Source: JBBIKU01 sp037445245 | GTDB taxonomy: Bacteria; Chloroflexota; Anaerolineae; Anaerolineales; Anaerolineaceae | Length of the DNA: 17,078 nt | Direction: 5' to 3' | NCBI GenBank assembly: GCA_037445245.1 | Contig: JBBIKU010000035.1 | Location: forward strand, 1-17,078 | Shown here: one piece after another, positions 1 to 7,123 of the stretch | How positions within the stretch are numbered: the stretch's first letter is position 1 | Layout: each line of letters begins with the position of its first letter | Program-made: the position numbers and the translations under genes | Notes under the pieces: generated by a model | What the model saw: the letters and a program-made list of their open reading frames with translations, nothing else | Databases searched by the model: none | What the model was told of the DNA's origin: nothing

Positions 1-4
1 ACCG

Positions 5-2365
5 ATGAGCACAACTCAAATAAAAAATTCACAAACAATCGCCGGGACGATCGCCCTGTGCCTGGTGTTGTGGCTGGTGTTTGCGCCGATGCAGTTCGCC
101 GGCCATTTGGCTTATGTCATGATTTCCGGCAACAGCATGCTGCCCACCGTAAAAGATGGCGACCTGGTGCTGGTGCGCCCAACTGCCGTTTATCAGGTCG
201 GTGATGTTGTCGCCTATCGTTTTCCCGAACTAGGCACCGTGTTGCACCGGGTGATCGACAAAAAGCTCGATCGATACCTCCTGCAGGGCGATAATAATGA
301 GTGGGTCGATTCTTATCAGCCAAGCCGTGACGACATCATTGGCAAATACTGGTTCAAAATACCGGGCATGGGGAAAGTTTTCCGTTGGCTGCGGCAACCG
401 ACGGTGATGGCAACCTTAATGGGGCTGACAGTCCTCCTGCTCGGGATGAGCTTCTTTGAAATTCCCCAAAATAAGCAAAGAAAGAAATTCGTACCCCGCT
501 CCGCTGCCATCTTTAAACAATTATCTTTCTTGTTCGCCAATCAACACTACGGCATTTTTATCCTGATCCATTTCATAGGCATTATTTCGATCATTTTGGG
601 CATTGCAGCCTTTAGCCGCCCGTTGGAACGCAATGTAGCGGTTGACCTTCCTTATCAGCAGAGCGGTTCTTTTTCATATACGGGACCCGCCCCCGCCGGC
701 GTATACGACCAGAAGGCAGTCATGAGCGGGAACACAATCTTCCCCAAGCTCACCTGCCTGATTGATTTGGACTTTAATTACCAGCTTCATTCACAGGCAG
801 CCATGAGCGGATCGGGCAGCTATCGGGTCAATGCGGAAGTCCGCAACGATACCGGATGGCAGCGAACGATACCGCTGCATGCGCCCACCCCCTTTACCGG
901 CACAGGTTTTACGACCCAGATGCAATTGGATGTGTGCCGCGCTCAGCAAATGATCCTGCAAATGGAAGAACTCACCGGGACGCATAACCTGCGCTATTGG
1001 CTGGTGGTCAAACCGCAAATCAGTTTTTCGGGGTTTCTGAATGACAATCCGATTAATGATAATTTTTCACCCGAGTTGGGGTTTCTGATTGAATCGCAAC
1101 AAATTTATCTACCCCGCAGCAGCATGGAGGAAAACGACCCGCTGAATCCGCTACAAGCCGGGGTACTTGCCGTCAGCCGGCTTGAACCCAACCAACTCTA
1201 CGGGTTTGGGGCGGAAATTTCGGTAAGGCTCGCCAGGTTACTTGCCGCCCTGGGGGTGATGCTCGCGGCTGCGGGGGCGGGTGTCCGCGCCTATTTCCTC
1301 CGTCGCATGCAAGAGACGGACGAACACACCTATACGAGTATGATGCTGGGTGAGCGTGTGGTTGAATCACAGGGCAGGCTGATCTTTCCGCACGAACGGG
1401 TCATCGACCTGTCCTCGCGGGATGATCTGGTGCGTTTGGCTGAGTTGTTGGGCACCATCGTTTTCTTTTATCAGGAAGACGGCTGCGCCAATTATTTCAT
1501 TCGCGATGACTGGGTGGTCTACCGCTACCATAAAACCATCACTGACCCCAATCGTTTGCCCACCCAGGCAAATGGCAACCCGGATGAAATCCGCCGCGCC
1601 ATTGAGAAAGGTGAATTCACGCTTTACTACCAACCGGTTGTGGCAATGGCATCGAGGAAGATCTTACACCTCGAGGCTTTGGTGCGCTGGGATCATCCCG
1701 ATCGCGGTATGCTTCTGCCGGGAGCTTTCCTTCCTCAAGCCGAACTGGCAGGATTGCTTCCCGCCATCGATCATTGGGTGTTCGAGCATGCCTGCGCCCA
1801 GTTGAAACACTGGCTCGAGTCCGGCGTTTCAGTCTATCCCATATCGATCAATATATCCGTGCACAAGCTGCAGCAAAGCGGATATGCAAAAGAGATCCAG
1901 GAATATCTGACCCTACAGAATATCCCACCCAGTCTACTCTGCTTTGAGATAGAAAAATCCGAGTTCGAATCAAATCCGATCGTTGTGGAAAATATCCATC
2001 AACTCAAAACCTTCGGCGTTGGTATTGCCATACAATTAAAAAGCACGGCGGATGTGAACCATTTGTTGAGCCAGCAGGAGATCAACAATATCAAAATCGG
2101 GCGTGCGCTGGTTCGCCGCATGTTGACCGACCGGCAATTTGGCGAATCCGTCCAGCGCTGGTTAGAGACCGCCCGCGCTCGCGATATTAATGTCACCGCC
2201 GTAGGCATCGAAACCTTTGAGCAGTATGATTTCTTTAAGCAGCACAACCTTGAAACCGTCCAGGGTTACCTGATCTGCCCGCCGCTCCCCGCGGATGCGA
2301 TTCGACAACAACTCAAGGAAGGCTTTTCGATTGCTGTTGATCGCAACGCCCAGATTGGTGATTGA
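5..2365 (+). CDS. Signal peptidase I (ER/SipW type) - DUF5305-like - degenerate EAL fusion protein
   Basis: This 786-residue membrane protein combines three modules. Residues about 12-33 are a membrane segment, followed by an S26B signal peptidase domain with the nucleophile in GNSMLPTV (Ser44), the ER-type base His81 in VLHRVI, and Asp96 in QGDNN. Two further hydrophobic segments (about 133-151 and 184-203) lead to a region about 205-400 that resembles archaeal/Firmicutes DUF5305. A last membrane segment (about 407-431) is followed by a short DUF5305-like tail (about 445-510) and an EAL domain (about 525-775). This predicts the peptidase and DUF5305 outside and EAL in the cytoplasm. EAL keeps E557 (EALVR), N616, E648, K697 and Q753, but DDFGTG is replaced by Q677-L678-K-S-T-A and AEGVE by AVGIE, so cyclic di-GMP hydrolysis is unlikely. 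No GGDEF is seen. The start lies 4 bases into the window, so no ribosome site is visible and a longer N-terminus cannot be excluded. The domain calls come from motifs, not a profile search. Confidence 0.85.
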   Translation: MSTTQIKNSQTIAGTIALCLVLWLVFAPMQFAGHLAYVMISGNSMLPTVKDGDLVLVRPTAVYQVGDVVAYRFPELGTVLHRVIDKKLDRYLLQGDNNEWVDSYQPSRDDIIGKYWFKIPGMGKVFRWLRQPTVMATLMGLTVLLLGMSFFEIPQNKQRKKFVPRSAAIFKQLSFLFANQHYGIFILIHFIGIISIILGIAAFSRPLERNVAVDLPYQQSGSFSYTGPAPAGVYDQKAVMSGNTIFPKLTCLIDLDFNYQLHSQAAMSGSGSYRVNAEVRNDTGWQRTIPLHAPTPFTGTGFTTQMQLDVCRAQQMILQMEELTGTHNLRYWLVVKPQISFSGFLNDNPINDNFSPELGFLIESQQIYLPRSSMEENDPLNPLQAGVLAVSRLEPNQLYGFGAEISVRLARLLAALGVMLAAAGAGVRAYFLRRMQETDEHTYTSMMLGERVVESQGRLIFPHERVIDLSSRDDLVRLAELLGTIVFFYQEDGCANYFIRDDWVVYRYHKTITDPNRLPTQANGNPDEIRRAIEKGEFTLYYQPVVAMASRKILHLEALVRWDHPDRGMLLPGAFLPQAELAGLLPAIDHWVFEHACAQLKHWLESGVSVYPISINISVHKLQQSGYAKEIQEYLTLQNIPPSLLCFEIEKSEFESNPIVVENIHQLKTFGVGIAIQLKSTADVNHLLSQQEINNIKIGRALVRRMLTDRQFGESVQRWLETARARDINVTAVGIETFEQYDFFKQHNLETVQGYLICPPLPADAIRQQLKEGFSIAVDRNAQIGD

Positions 2366-2366
2366 A

Positions 2367-2768
2367 TTGAAACGAAACCCATACCCCCTCACGCTTCCGC
2401 TGTGGGTATTCATTCTAGTAGTGCTGCTGAGTGCCATAACGGCAACTGCGGCAGCCAACCTCGTCCCAACCAGCCTGCTGGGCGAACGCCAGTTCGGCAT
2501 CACCGCCAACGACTTAAAGCCGGCGGCGTGCGCAAGTATCAACTTGCACGAGGTCGTTTATCTCAGGGGCACGGGCAACCGGAATTTCCTCGTTCTGGGC
2601 AGTGCCGACAACGATGAGCTGCGAGGAAGTTCGGGGTCAGATTGTCTGGTGGGCGGCGCAGGCAATGACACGCTTAACGGCGGCGGCGGTCAAGGGTATG
2701 ATATCTGCCTCGGCGGCGCGGGGATTAACACCTGCGTCAATTGCGCCGTACGAATTGACTGCAACTGA
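2367..2768 (+). CDS. Small exported protein with RTX-like Gly/Asp-rich repeats
   Basis: With a TTG start this is a 133-residue protein. It has a basic N-terminus (KRNPYP), a hydrophobic stretch (LPLWVFILVVLLSAI) and an Ala-rich possible cleavage region (ATAAAN), so it should be exported. The C-terminal half has hemolysin-type calcium-binding-like repeats (VGGAGNDTLNGGGG and related GG-x-G-x-D units). At least six cysteines lie among the repeats and in the tail, which suggests disulfides outside the cell. The ITANDLKP-x-x-C segment matches, from memory, a recurrent Chloroflexota family of repeat proteins. The start is uncertain: TTG 2367 has GGTGA five bases upstream, while GTG 2358 and ATG 2295 would overlap the preceding gene. 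It follows the signal peptidase fusion directly, so it is a plausible cargo of that peptidase. This is inference. Ligand and role are unknown. Confidence 0.75.
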   Translation: MKRNPYPLTLPLWVFILVVLLSAITATAAANLVPTSLLGERQFGITANDLKPAACASINLHEVVYLRGTGNRNFLVLGSADNDELRGSSGSDCLVGGAGNDTLNGGGGQGYDICLGGAGINTCVNCAVRIDCN

Positions 2769-2834
2769 AATTAATCCTCACAGGATCATCAGCGTGAAAT
2801 AATGTAATACTACCTGAACCCGCCGCAGGACAGG

Positions 2835-3716
2835 TTAGATTTCGATTCTGAAAACCGAGCGGATGACACTGCCAATGATAAAAGACAGAAAAGCAACCCC
2901 AAGACTGATGGCGGTCATCTCCAGAAAGCGGCTGCGGAAGGAAAACGCTTTGACCACCGAAACATAATAGTTGAAGATAGCGATCACCACCACCGCGTTG
3001 ATGAGGGTGAAGATCAGCGCCGCTACGTAACGATTGAAGAGCAGATAGGGCAGGATCAGAAATAACACCGTCAACACGTACGCCACCCCGGTGTAGAGAG
3101 CAGATTTAGCGGGTGACTGCTCGCTGCTCTCTGACTTGACCGAAAGATACTCCGAAGCCGCCATCGAGAACGAGGCAGAGATGCCCGTGATCAACCCTGC
3201 CAACGCCGTCAGGCGCGTATTTTGGAAGGCGAAGGTCAAACCCGCCAGCGCCCCGGTCAGTTCGACCAGGGCGTCGTTCAATCCCAGCACCACCGAACCG
3301 GCATAGCGCAAGGCTTCTTCATCCAGCATCGCCACCAGCTCGTTCTCATGCACGGCTTCTTCGTCCAGCATTTGCTGCAGCCCCGGCACGGCATTGATGA
3401 ACGTCCGATACACCTGCTGCGTGGTCTCTTCGCCTTTCTCCATCAACTTGATCACAAAGGTGAAGCCAAACAGATGGGCACACAAGGTGTAGAAAAAGAC
3501 CTTGAGCCGGTCGGCAGGCACCTCCTGATGTGTGTATTTTTTCCACGTCCGGTAATGCTGCATCTCTTGTTCGGCGATCTTACGGATGATCGCCGAGTTG
3601 GCATCATCCTTGACCCGTTCGGCGAGCATGCGGTAGGCATGATAGCCGGTGATTTCGTCCTTCTGGAATTGAAGGAATTTTTTGAGCGTATCGGCGGCAA
3701 CTGGATCAGACGACAT
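2835..3716 (-). CDS. Ferritin-like domain / VIT1-CCC1 family iron (or manganese) transporter
   Basis: This 293-residue protein has an N-terminal ferritin-like half and a C-terminal membrane half of the VIT1/CCC1 family. The ferritin-like part shows E21 (KDEITGYH), E51-x-x-H54 (EQEMQHY) and E120-x-x-H123 (DEEAVHE), the usual di-metal helix pattern. The transporter half starts with GLNDALVELTGALAG (residues about 145-159) and has about five hydrophobic segments to the C-terminus. The known family role is moving Fe(II) or Mn(II) out of the cytoplasm, with the ferritin-like domain sensing or binding metal. The start is set at 3716 because AGGTGAG (3724-3730) lies seven bases upstream. An open extension to 3845 runs through the promoter and is not credible. 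It is transcribed alone and convergent with the RTX-like gene. The substrate metal is not decided by the sequence. Confidence 0.9.
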   Translation of the reverse strand: MSSDPVAADTLKKFLQFQKDEITGYHAYRMLAERVKDDANSAIIRKIAEQEMQHYRTWKKYTHQEVPADRLKVFFYTLCAHLFGFTFVIKLMEKGEETTQQVYRTFINAVPGLQQMLDEEAVHENELVAMLDEEALRYAGSVVLGLNDALVELTGALAGLTFAFQNTRLTALAGLITGISASFSMAASEYLSVKSESSEQSPAKSALYTGVAYVLTVLFLILPYLLFNRYVAALIFTLINAVVVIAIFNYYVSVVKAFSFRSRFLEMTAISLGVAFLSFIIGSVIRSVFRIEI

Positions 3717-3723
3717 GAGGTTG

Positions 3724-3730
3724 CTCACCT
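3724..3730 (-). promoter_or_regulatory. Ribosome binding site that fixes the VIT1-family start
   Basis: On the minus strand AGGTGAG lies seven bases before the ATG at 3716. It favours this start over the upstream in-frame extension. Confidence 0.75.
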
Positions 3731-3756
3731 TTCTTAAAACTCGGATTGGATAAAAA

Positions 3757-3765
3757 ATTATATCA
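3757..3765 (-). promoter_or_regulatory. Extended -10 promoter of the VIT1-family gene
   Basis: The minus strand reads TGATATAAT, an extended -10 (TGn-TATAAT). No good -35 is seen at 16-18 bases, which fits an extended -10 promoter. Transcription would start near 3750, giving a leader of about 34 bases that contains the ribosome site. Confidence 0.6.
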
Positions 3766-3804
3766 CCCCTCTTAGACCTACCCCCTTTCCATTCGCGGGC
3801 GGTA

Positions 3805-5206
3805 TTGCACCGCCGCTTGCCCGGCGATGAACTCTCCGGCGCCATCAGCCCGCTGCTGCGCCGCTTCAGCCGTGCCAGCCAGGATGTAGACGCAGCCCTT
3901 CGTCAAACCAGCTCCTACCACACCCGTCTCTTGTTGGGTTTGGTCAACGAGAGCATGGCGAGTCTGGAACGCAGTTTGCTGATCAGCAGTCACGCCCATT
4001 CAAGTCGTTTGCTTTCTGTCGTTAGCCACTGGCAAAGTTTGTTTTTCGATAAAGTCGATCACCTGTCTGCCTGGACTCAATCGCAGCAGATCATCGAAAA
4101 CCCCTATATTTGCGGCATGCCGCTCAATGACATGCAAGAAGTATTTGTCGGGCGTGGCGATGTGATCTCCCGCATCGAACACCTGTTGCTCGATCCGCGC
4201 CGCCCGCCGTTGCTGCTCTACGGACAGCGGCGCACCGGCAAGACCTCGCTGCTGCTCAACCTGGGCAGGATCTTGCCGCGCACCATTGTACCCATGTTTG
4301 CCGACTGTCAGGGGCTTTCGGGTTTGGATAGCTACTCTGACCTGCTGTTCGGCTTGACCCGGCAAATGGGCAACTTTACGGAACGCCGGCGCGGACTGTT
4401 ACTGCCGCAGCTCGACCGTCACAGCCCGACCACCAACCCGTTTGTATTTTTCAATCACTGGCTGGACCAGGTCGAGAATTTATTAATAAAACACAATGCC
4501 ACCGGTTTGATCGTGCTGGATGAATTTGAAGTGCTGGAAGAAATTTTTCACCGCAGCAAGCTGGATGCCTCCCCTTTGATNNNNNNNNNNNNNNNNNNNN
4601 NNGCTGCGCCACCTCATCCAGCACCGGACGGTGTTCAAGCTGCTGATGGCGGGTTCTCACACTCTGCAGGAGCTGCAGCACTGGTCGGCATTTCTGATCA
4701 ACACTCAGGTGATTCACATCAGCTACCTGGAGCAAAGCGAGGCTTTCCAACTCATCCAGAATCCCTTTGCGGATTTCAAATTGCAATACCATCCCAAAGC
4801 CGTACAGCGCATCTGGGAGTTATGCCGCGGGCAGCCCCACCTGGTGCAATTGCTGTGCTACGAGCTGGTTACGCTCAAGAACGAACAGCCGCTATCCAGG
4901 CGCTTTCTTGCTTGCCTTGAAGGTGTAGAAAGTGCCGTGCCGTTGGCGCTTCACTCGGGAGCTTTTTTCTTCGCCGATATCGAAAAAAACCGGATTAACC
5001 CCGGCGGTGCTGCCATGCTGCGTCGCCTTGCCTGCATGGGGGAGGGCGCCATCCTCCCCAAGATCGAATGGCGCAAAGAATGTCCTCAGCACTTCGACCA
5101 GCACGTTCGGCGGTTTTTGCAACGCGAATTAATTGAACCCATCGATTCGGGTTATCGGTTTCAAATCGAACTGGTGCGGCGCTGGTTTGTCTCCCCCCTC
5201 ACATGA
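3805..5206 (+). CDS. STAND/AAA+ family ATPase, interrupted by an assembly gap
   Basis: The gene is read in two frames joined across the N run at 4581-4602. The first part has a helical N-terminus (about 1-95), then VFVGRGDVI, a Walker A motif GQRRTGKT (residues 140-147 from the TTG) and a Walker B motif LIVLDEFE (about 235-242). The second part, from 4604, continues with LRHLIQHRTVFKLLMAGSH, the family segment ISYLEQSEAFQLI, GQPHLVQLLCYEL and a C-terminal winged-helix-like region ending at 5206. The two parts fit one protein of about 465 residues. The frame change is explained if the real gap is a multiple of three, not 22. The known family role is NTP-dependent signalling or regulation by oligomerising ATPases; partners here are unknown. 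The start is weak: TTG 3805 has no clear ribosome site, ATG 3955 would remove family-like sequence, and the frame is open without ATG only back to 3754. The N-terminus may therefore be truncated. Confidence 0.75.
4581..4602. other. Assembly gap (22 N)
   Basis: A run of 22 N lies inside the ATPase gene, between Walker B and the sensor region. The reading frame after the gap differs from the frame before it. A true gap length divisible by three (21, 24 and so on) would restore one continuous gene, so the N count should not be taken as a measured length or the gene as a real frameshift. Confidence 0.97.
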
Positions 5207-5299
5207 AAGATCCAATTCATTCGTGATCGCCTTGCACAACTTTTCTGGGATCGCCGCTGCATCGCTATTGATGTGCCGCGGCGGATAGGCTCGATTCCT

Positions 5300-5308
5300 T
5301 GATATAAT
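5300..5308 (+). promoter_or_regulatory. Extended -10 promoter of gatC, probably leaderless
   Basis: The sequence TGATATAAT (perfect TATAAT at 5303-5308 with upstream TG) ends six bases before the gatC ATG at 5315. Normal spacing puts the transcription start at or next to the A of the ATG. No Shine-Dalgarno sequence is present and no good -35 is seen. This fits a leaderless transcript. Confidence 0.65.
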
Positions 5309-5314
5309 CATTGC

Positions 5315-5602
5315 ATGACGCTTACATTGAAAGAAGTAGGGCACATCGCCGGACTGGCTCGCCTCAACCTCACCGACGAGGAAAAACAACGTTATACACA
5401 GCAGCTTTCGGACATTTTAGAGTACGCCGCTCGACTGCAGGCGCTCGATACCGGGGATATTCCCCCCACTTCGAGCGTGCCGCCGCCGCGCAGCGTGCTT
5501 CGGGAGGATGAAGCGGAAGCGGGGTTGCCGCCCGAAGTATTGCTGCGCAACGCGCCCGAGGCGCAGGACGATCAGTTTCGTGTTCCGCCGGTGCTGGAGT
5601 AA
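5315..5602 (+). CDS. gatC: Asp/Glu-tRNA(Asn/Gln) amidotransferase subunit C
   Basis: The 95-residue protein has the normal length for GatC and its typical start, with VGHIAGLARLNLTDEE near residues 8-23 and a helical QLSDILEYAARLQALDT region. It ends with a Pro-rich linker and the family-like LLRNAPEAQDDQFRVPPVLE tail. GatC wraps around GatA and holds the GatA-GatB complex together. GatCAB converts Glu-tRNA(Gln) or Asp-tRNA(Asn) to the amidated form in the cytoplasm. gatA follows after a 4-base gap, so the two are cotranscribed, while gatB is several genes further on. The start lacks a ribosome site but has TATAAT immediately upstream, which suggests leaderless translation. Confidence 0.95.
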   Translation: MTLTLKEVGHIAGLARLNLTDEEKQRYTQQLSDILEYAARLQALDTGDIPPTSSVPPPRSVLREDEAEAGLPPEVLLRNAPEAQDDQFRVPPVLE

Positions 5603-5606
5603 TTGA

Positions 5607-7082
5607 ATGCCCGAACTTATCGATCTAACCCTGCGCCAGTTGCTGGATCTCCTGCGGCGCGGCGAGTGTTCCAGCCGCGAGCTGACCCGGACATGTCTGG
5701 AGCGCATTGACCGTTTGGAAGCTACGCTGTGCGCTTTCATCACGCTTACTCCCGAAAAAGCGCTGCGCCAGGCAGACGAAGCCGACCGACTGCTCAAACA
5801 ATGGCGTAGCGACCGCGAAAAATCGTTGCCACCCTTACTGGGCATTCCCATCGCCATCAAAGACCTGCTATGCCTAGAAGGGGTGCGCTGCACCTGTGGT
5901 TCGCGTATTTTGGACAATTTTGAACCGCCTTACACCGCCACTGCGGTGGCGCGGCTGCTGCGCGCCGGCGTGATCAGCGTGGGTAAAACCAACACTGACG
6001 AGTTCGCCATGGGCTCGTCCACCGAAAATTCGGCCTACCAGATCACTGCCAATCCTTGGGACCCGCAGCGTGTGCCAGGCGGCTCTAGCGGCGGCAGCGC
6101 CGCTGCCGTGGCAGCGCGTATGGTGCCGGCTGCCCTGGGCACCGATACCGGCGGCAGTGTGCGCCAGCCGGCGTCGTTCTGCGGCGTTACTGGCATCAAA
6201 CCTACCTACGGGCGGGTTTCGCGCTACGGATTGGTGGCGTATGGCTCCTCGCTGGACACGGTCGGTATTCTGGCGCGAAGCGCTGAAGACGCCGCCCTGC
6301 TCTTCACCCTCATGGCAGGGCATGACCGGCGCGACTCCACAAGTGTGGAGTTGCCCGTCCCGGAAATCTCGTTCGAAGAACCCATCGATCTTGCCGGCCT
6401 GCGCATCGGCGTACCGGAGCAATACTTCATCACCGGCATTCAACCGGAAGTGGAAACGGCAGTGCGCGCCGCAATCCGACAATATGAAAGCATGGGCGCC
6501 TCGGTACAGCCGGTGCAGTTGCCACACACCGAATATGCCCTGCCGGTGTATTACCTGATCGCCCCGGCGGAAGCCTCTGCCAATCTGGCGCGTTACGACG
6601 GGGTGCGGTTTGGTCTGCGCCAGTCCGCCGGGGGGATGATCGAAATGTTCAACGCCAGTCGCGGGTCTGGGTTCGGCGCTGAGGTGAAGCGCCGCATCAT
6701 GCTCGGCACTTATGCTCTTTCGGCAGGCTATTACGATGCTTACTACGGGCAGGCACAAAAGGTGCGCACGCTGATTAAAAACGACTTCGAGAAGGCGTTC
6801 CAGTCGGTGGATGTCATCGCCGCCCCAGTGGCACCCAGCACCGCTTTCCGCATCGGCGAGCACCGCGACGACCCGCTGGCGATGTACCTGGAAGATGTTT
6901 TCACCCTGCCTGCCAACCTGGCAGGCGTGCCGGGCTTGGCGTTCCCGGTCGGGTTTGACCACCACAACCTGCCCATCGGCATGCAGTTGATGGGCGCCCA
7001 TTTCAGTGAGCCGATGCTTTTTCGCATGGCGCACGCCTACCAGCAGGTAAGCGACTGGCATTTACGCCCGCCGCCGTGCTGA
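5607..7082 (+). CDS. gatA: Asp/Glu-tRNA(Asn/Gln) amidotransferase subunit A
   Basis: This 491-residue amidase-signature protein is GatA, which hydrolyses glutamine and passes ammonia to GatB. The Ser-cisSer-Lys triad is visible: Lys85 in IAIKDLL, Ser160 in PGGSSGGSAA and Ser184 in DTGGSVRQPASFCG. GatA-type features include SVGKTNTDEFAMGSS and GIKPTYGRVSRYGLVAYGSS, which separate it from general amidases. Length is normal and there are no breaks. The ATG at 5607 has GGAG seven bases upstream, inside the end of gatC, so translation is probably coupled. The next gene starts 41 bases downstream with its own strong ribosome site. Confidence 0.97.
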   Translation: MPELIDLTLRQLLDLLRRGECSSRELTRTCLERIDRLEATLCAFITLTPEKALRQADEADRLLKQWRSDREKSLPPLLGIPIAIKDLLCLEGVRCTCGSRILDNFEPPYTATAVARLLRAGVISVGKTNTDEFAMGSSTENSAYQITANPWDPQRVPGGSSGGSAAAVAARMVPAALGTDTGGSVRQPASFCGVTGIKPTYGRVSRYGLVAYGSSLDTVGILARSAEDAALLFTLMAGHDRRDSTSVELPVPEISFEEPIDLAGLRIGVPEQYFITGIQPEVETAVRAAIRQYESMGASVQPVQLPHTEYALPVYYLIAPAEASANLARYDGVRFGLRQSAGGMIEMFNASRGSGFGAEVKRRIMLGTYALSAGYYDAYYGQAQKVRTLIKNDFEKAFQSVDVIAAPVAPSTAFRIGEHRDDPLAMYLEDVFTLPANLAGVPGLAFPVGFDHHNLPIGMQLMGAHFSEPMLFRMAHAYQQVSDWHLRPPPC

Positions 7083-7111
7083 ACCACCATCCGCTTGATG
7101 AACATTCTACC

Positions 7112-7117
7112 GGAGGG
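7112..7117 (+). promoter_or_regulatory. Strong ribosome binding site before the nucleotidyltransferase gene
   Basis: GGAGGG lies six bases before the ATG at 7124. It is one of the clearest Shine-Dalgarno sequences in the window and fixes this start. Confidence 0.7.
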
Positions 7118-7123
7118 AGATGA

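Noticed and set aside
1320..1610. Possible GGDEF domain before the EAL domain
   Set aside because: No GGDEF-like motif is present. The region resembles the tail of DUF5305 proteins instead.
2774..2786. Short inverted repeat ATCCT-CAC-AGGAT between the convergent RTX-like and iron-transporter genes
   Set aside because: Only five base pairs and no T tract, so too weak to call a terminator.
3717..3845. N-terminal extension of the iron-transporter gene
   Set aside because: It would run through the -10 promoter and ribosome site, and the extension is basic and low in family similarity.
5874..7061. 395-codon open frame on the minus strand
   Set aside because: It is antisense to gatA and has no domain pattern.
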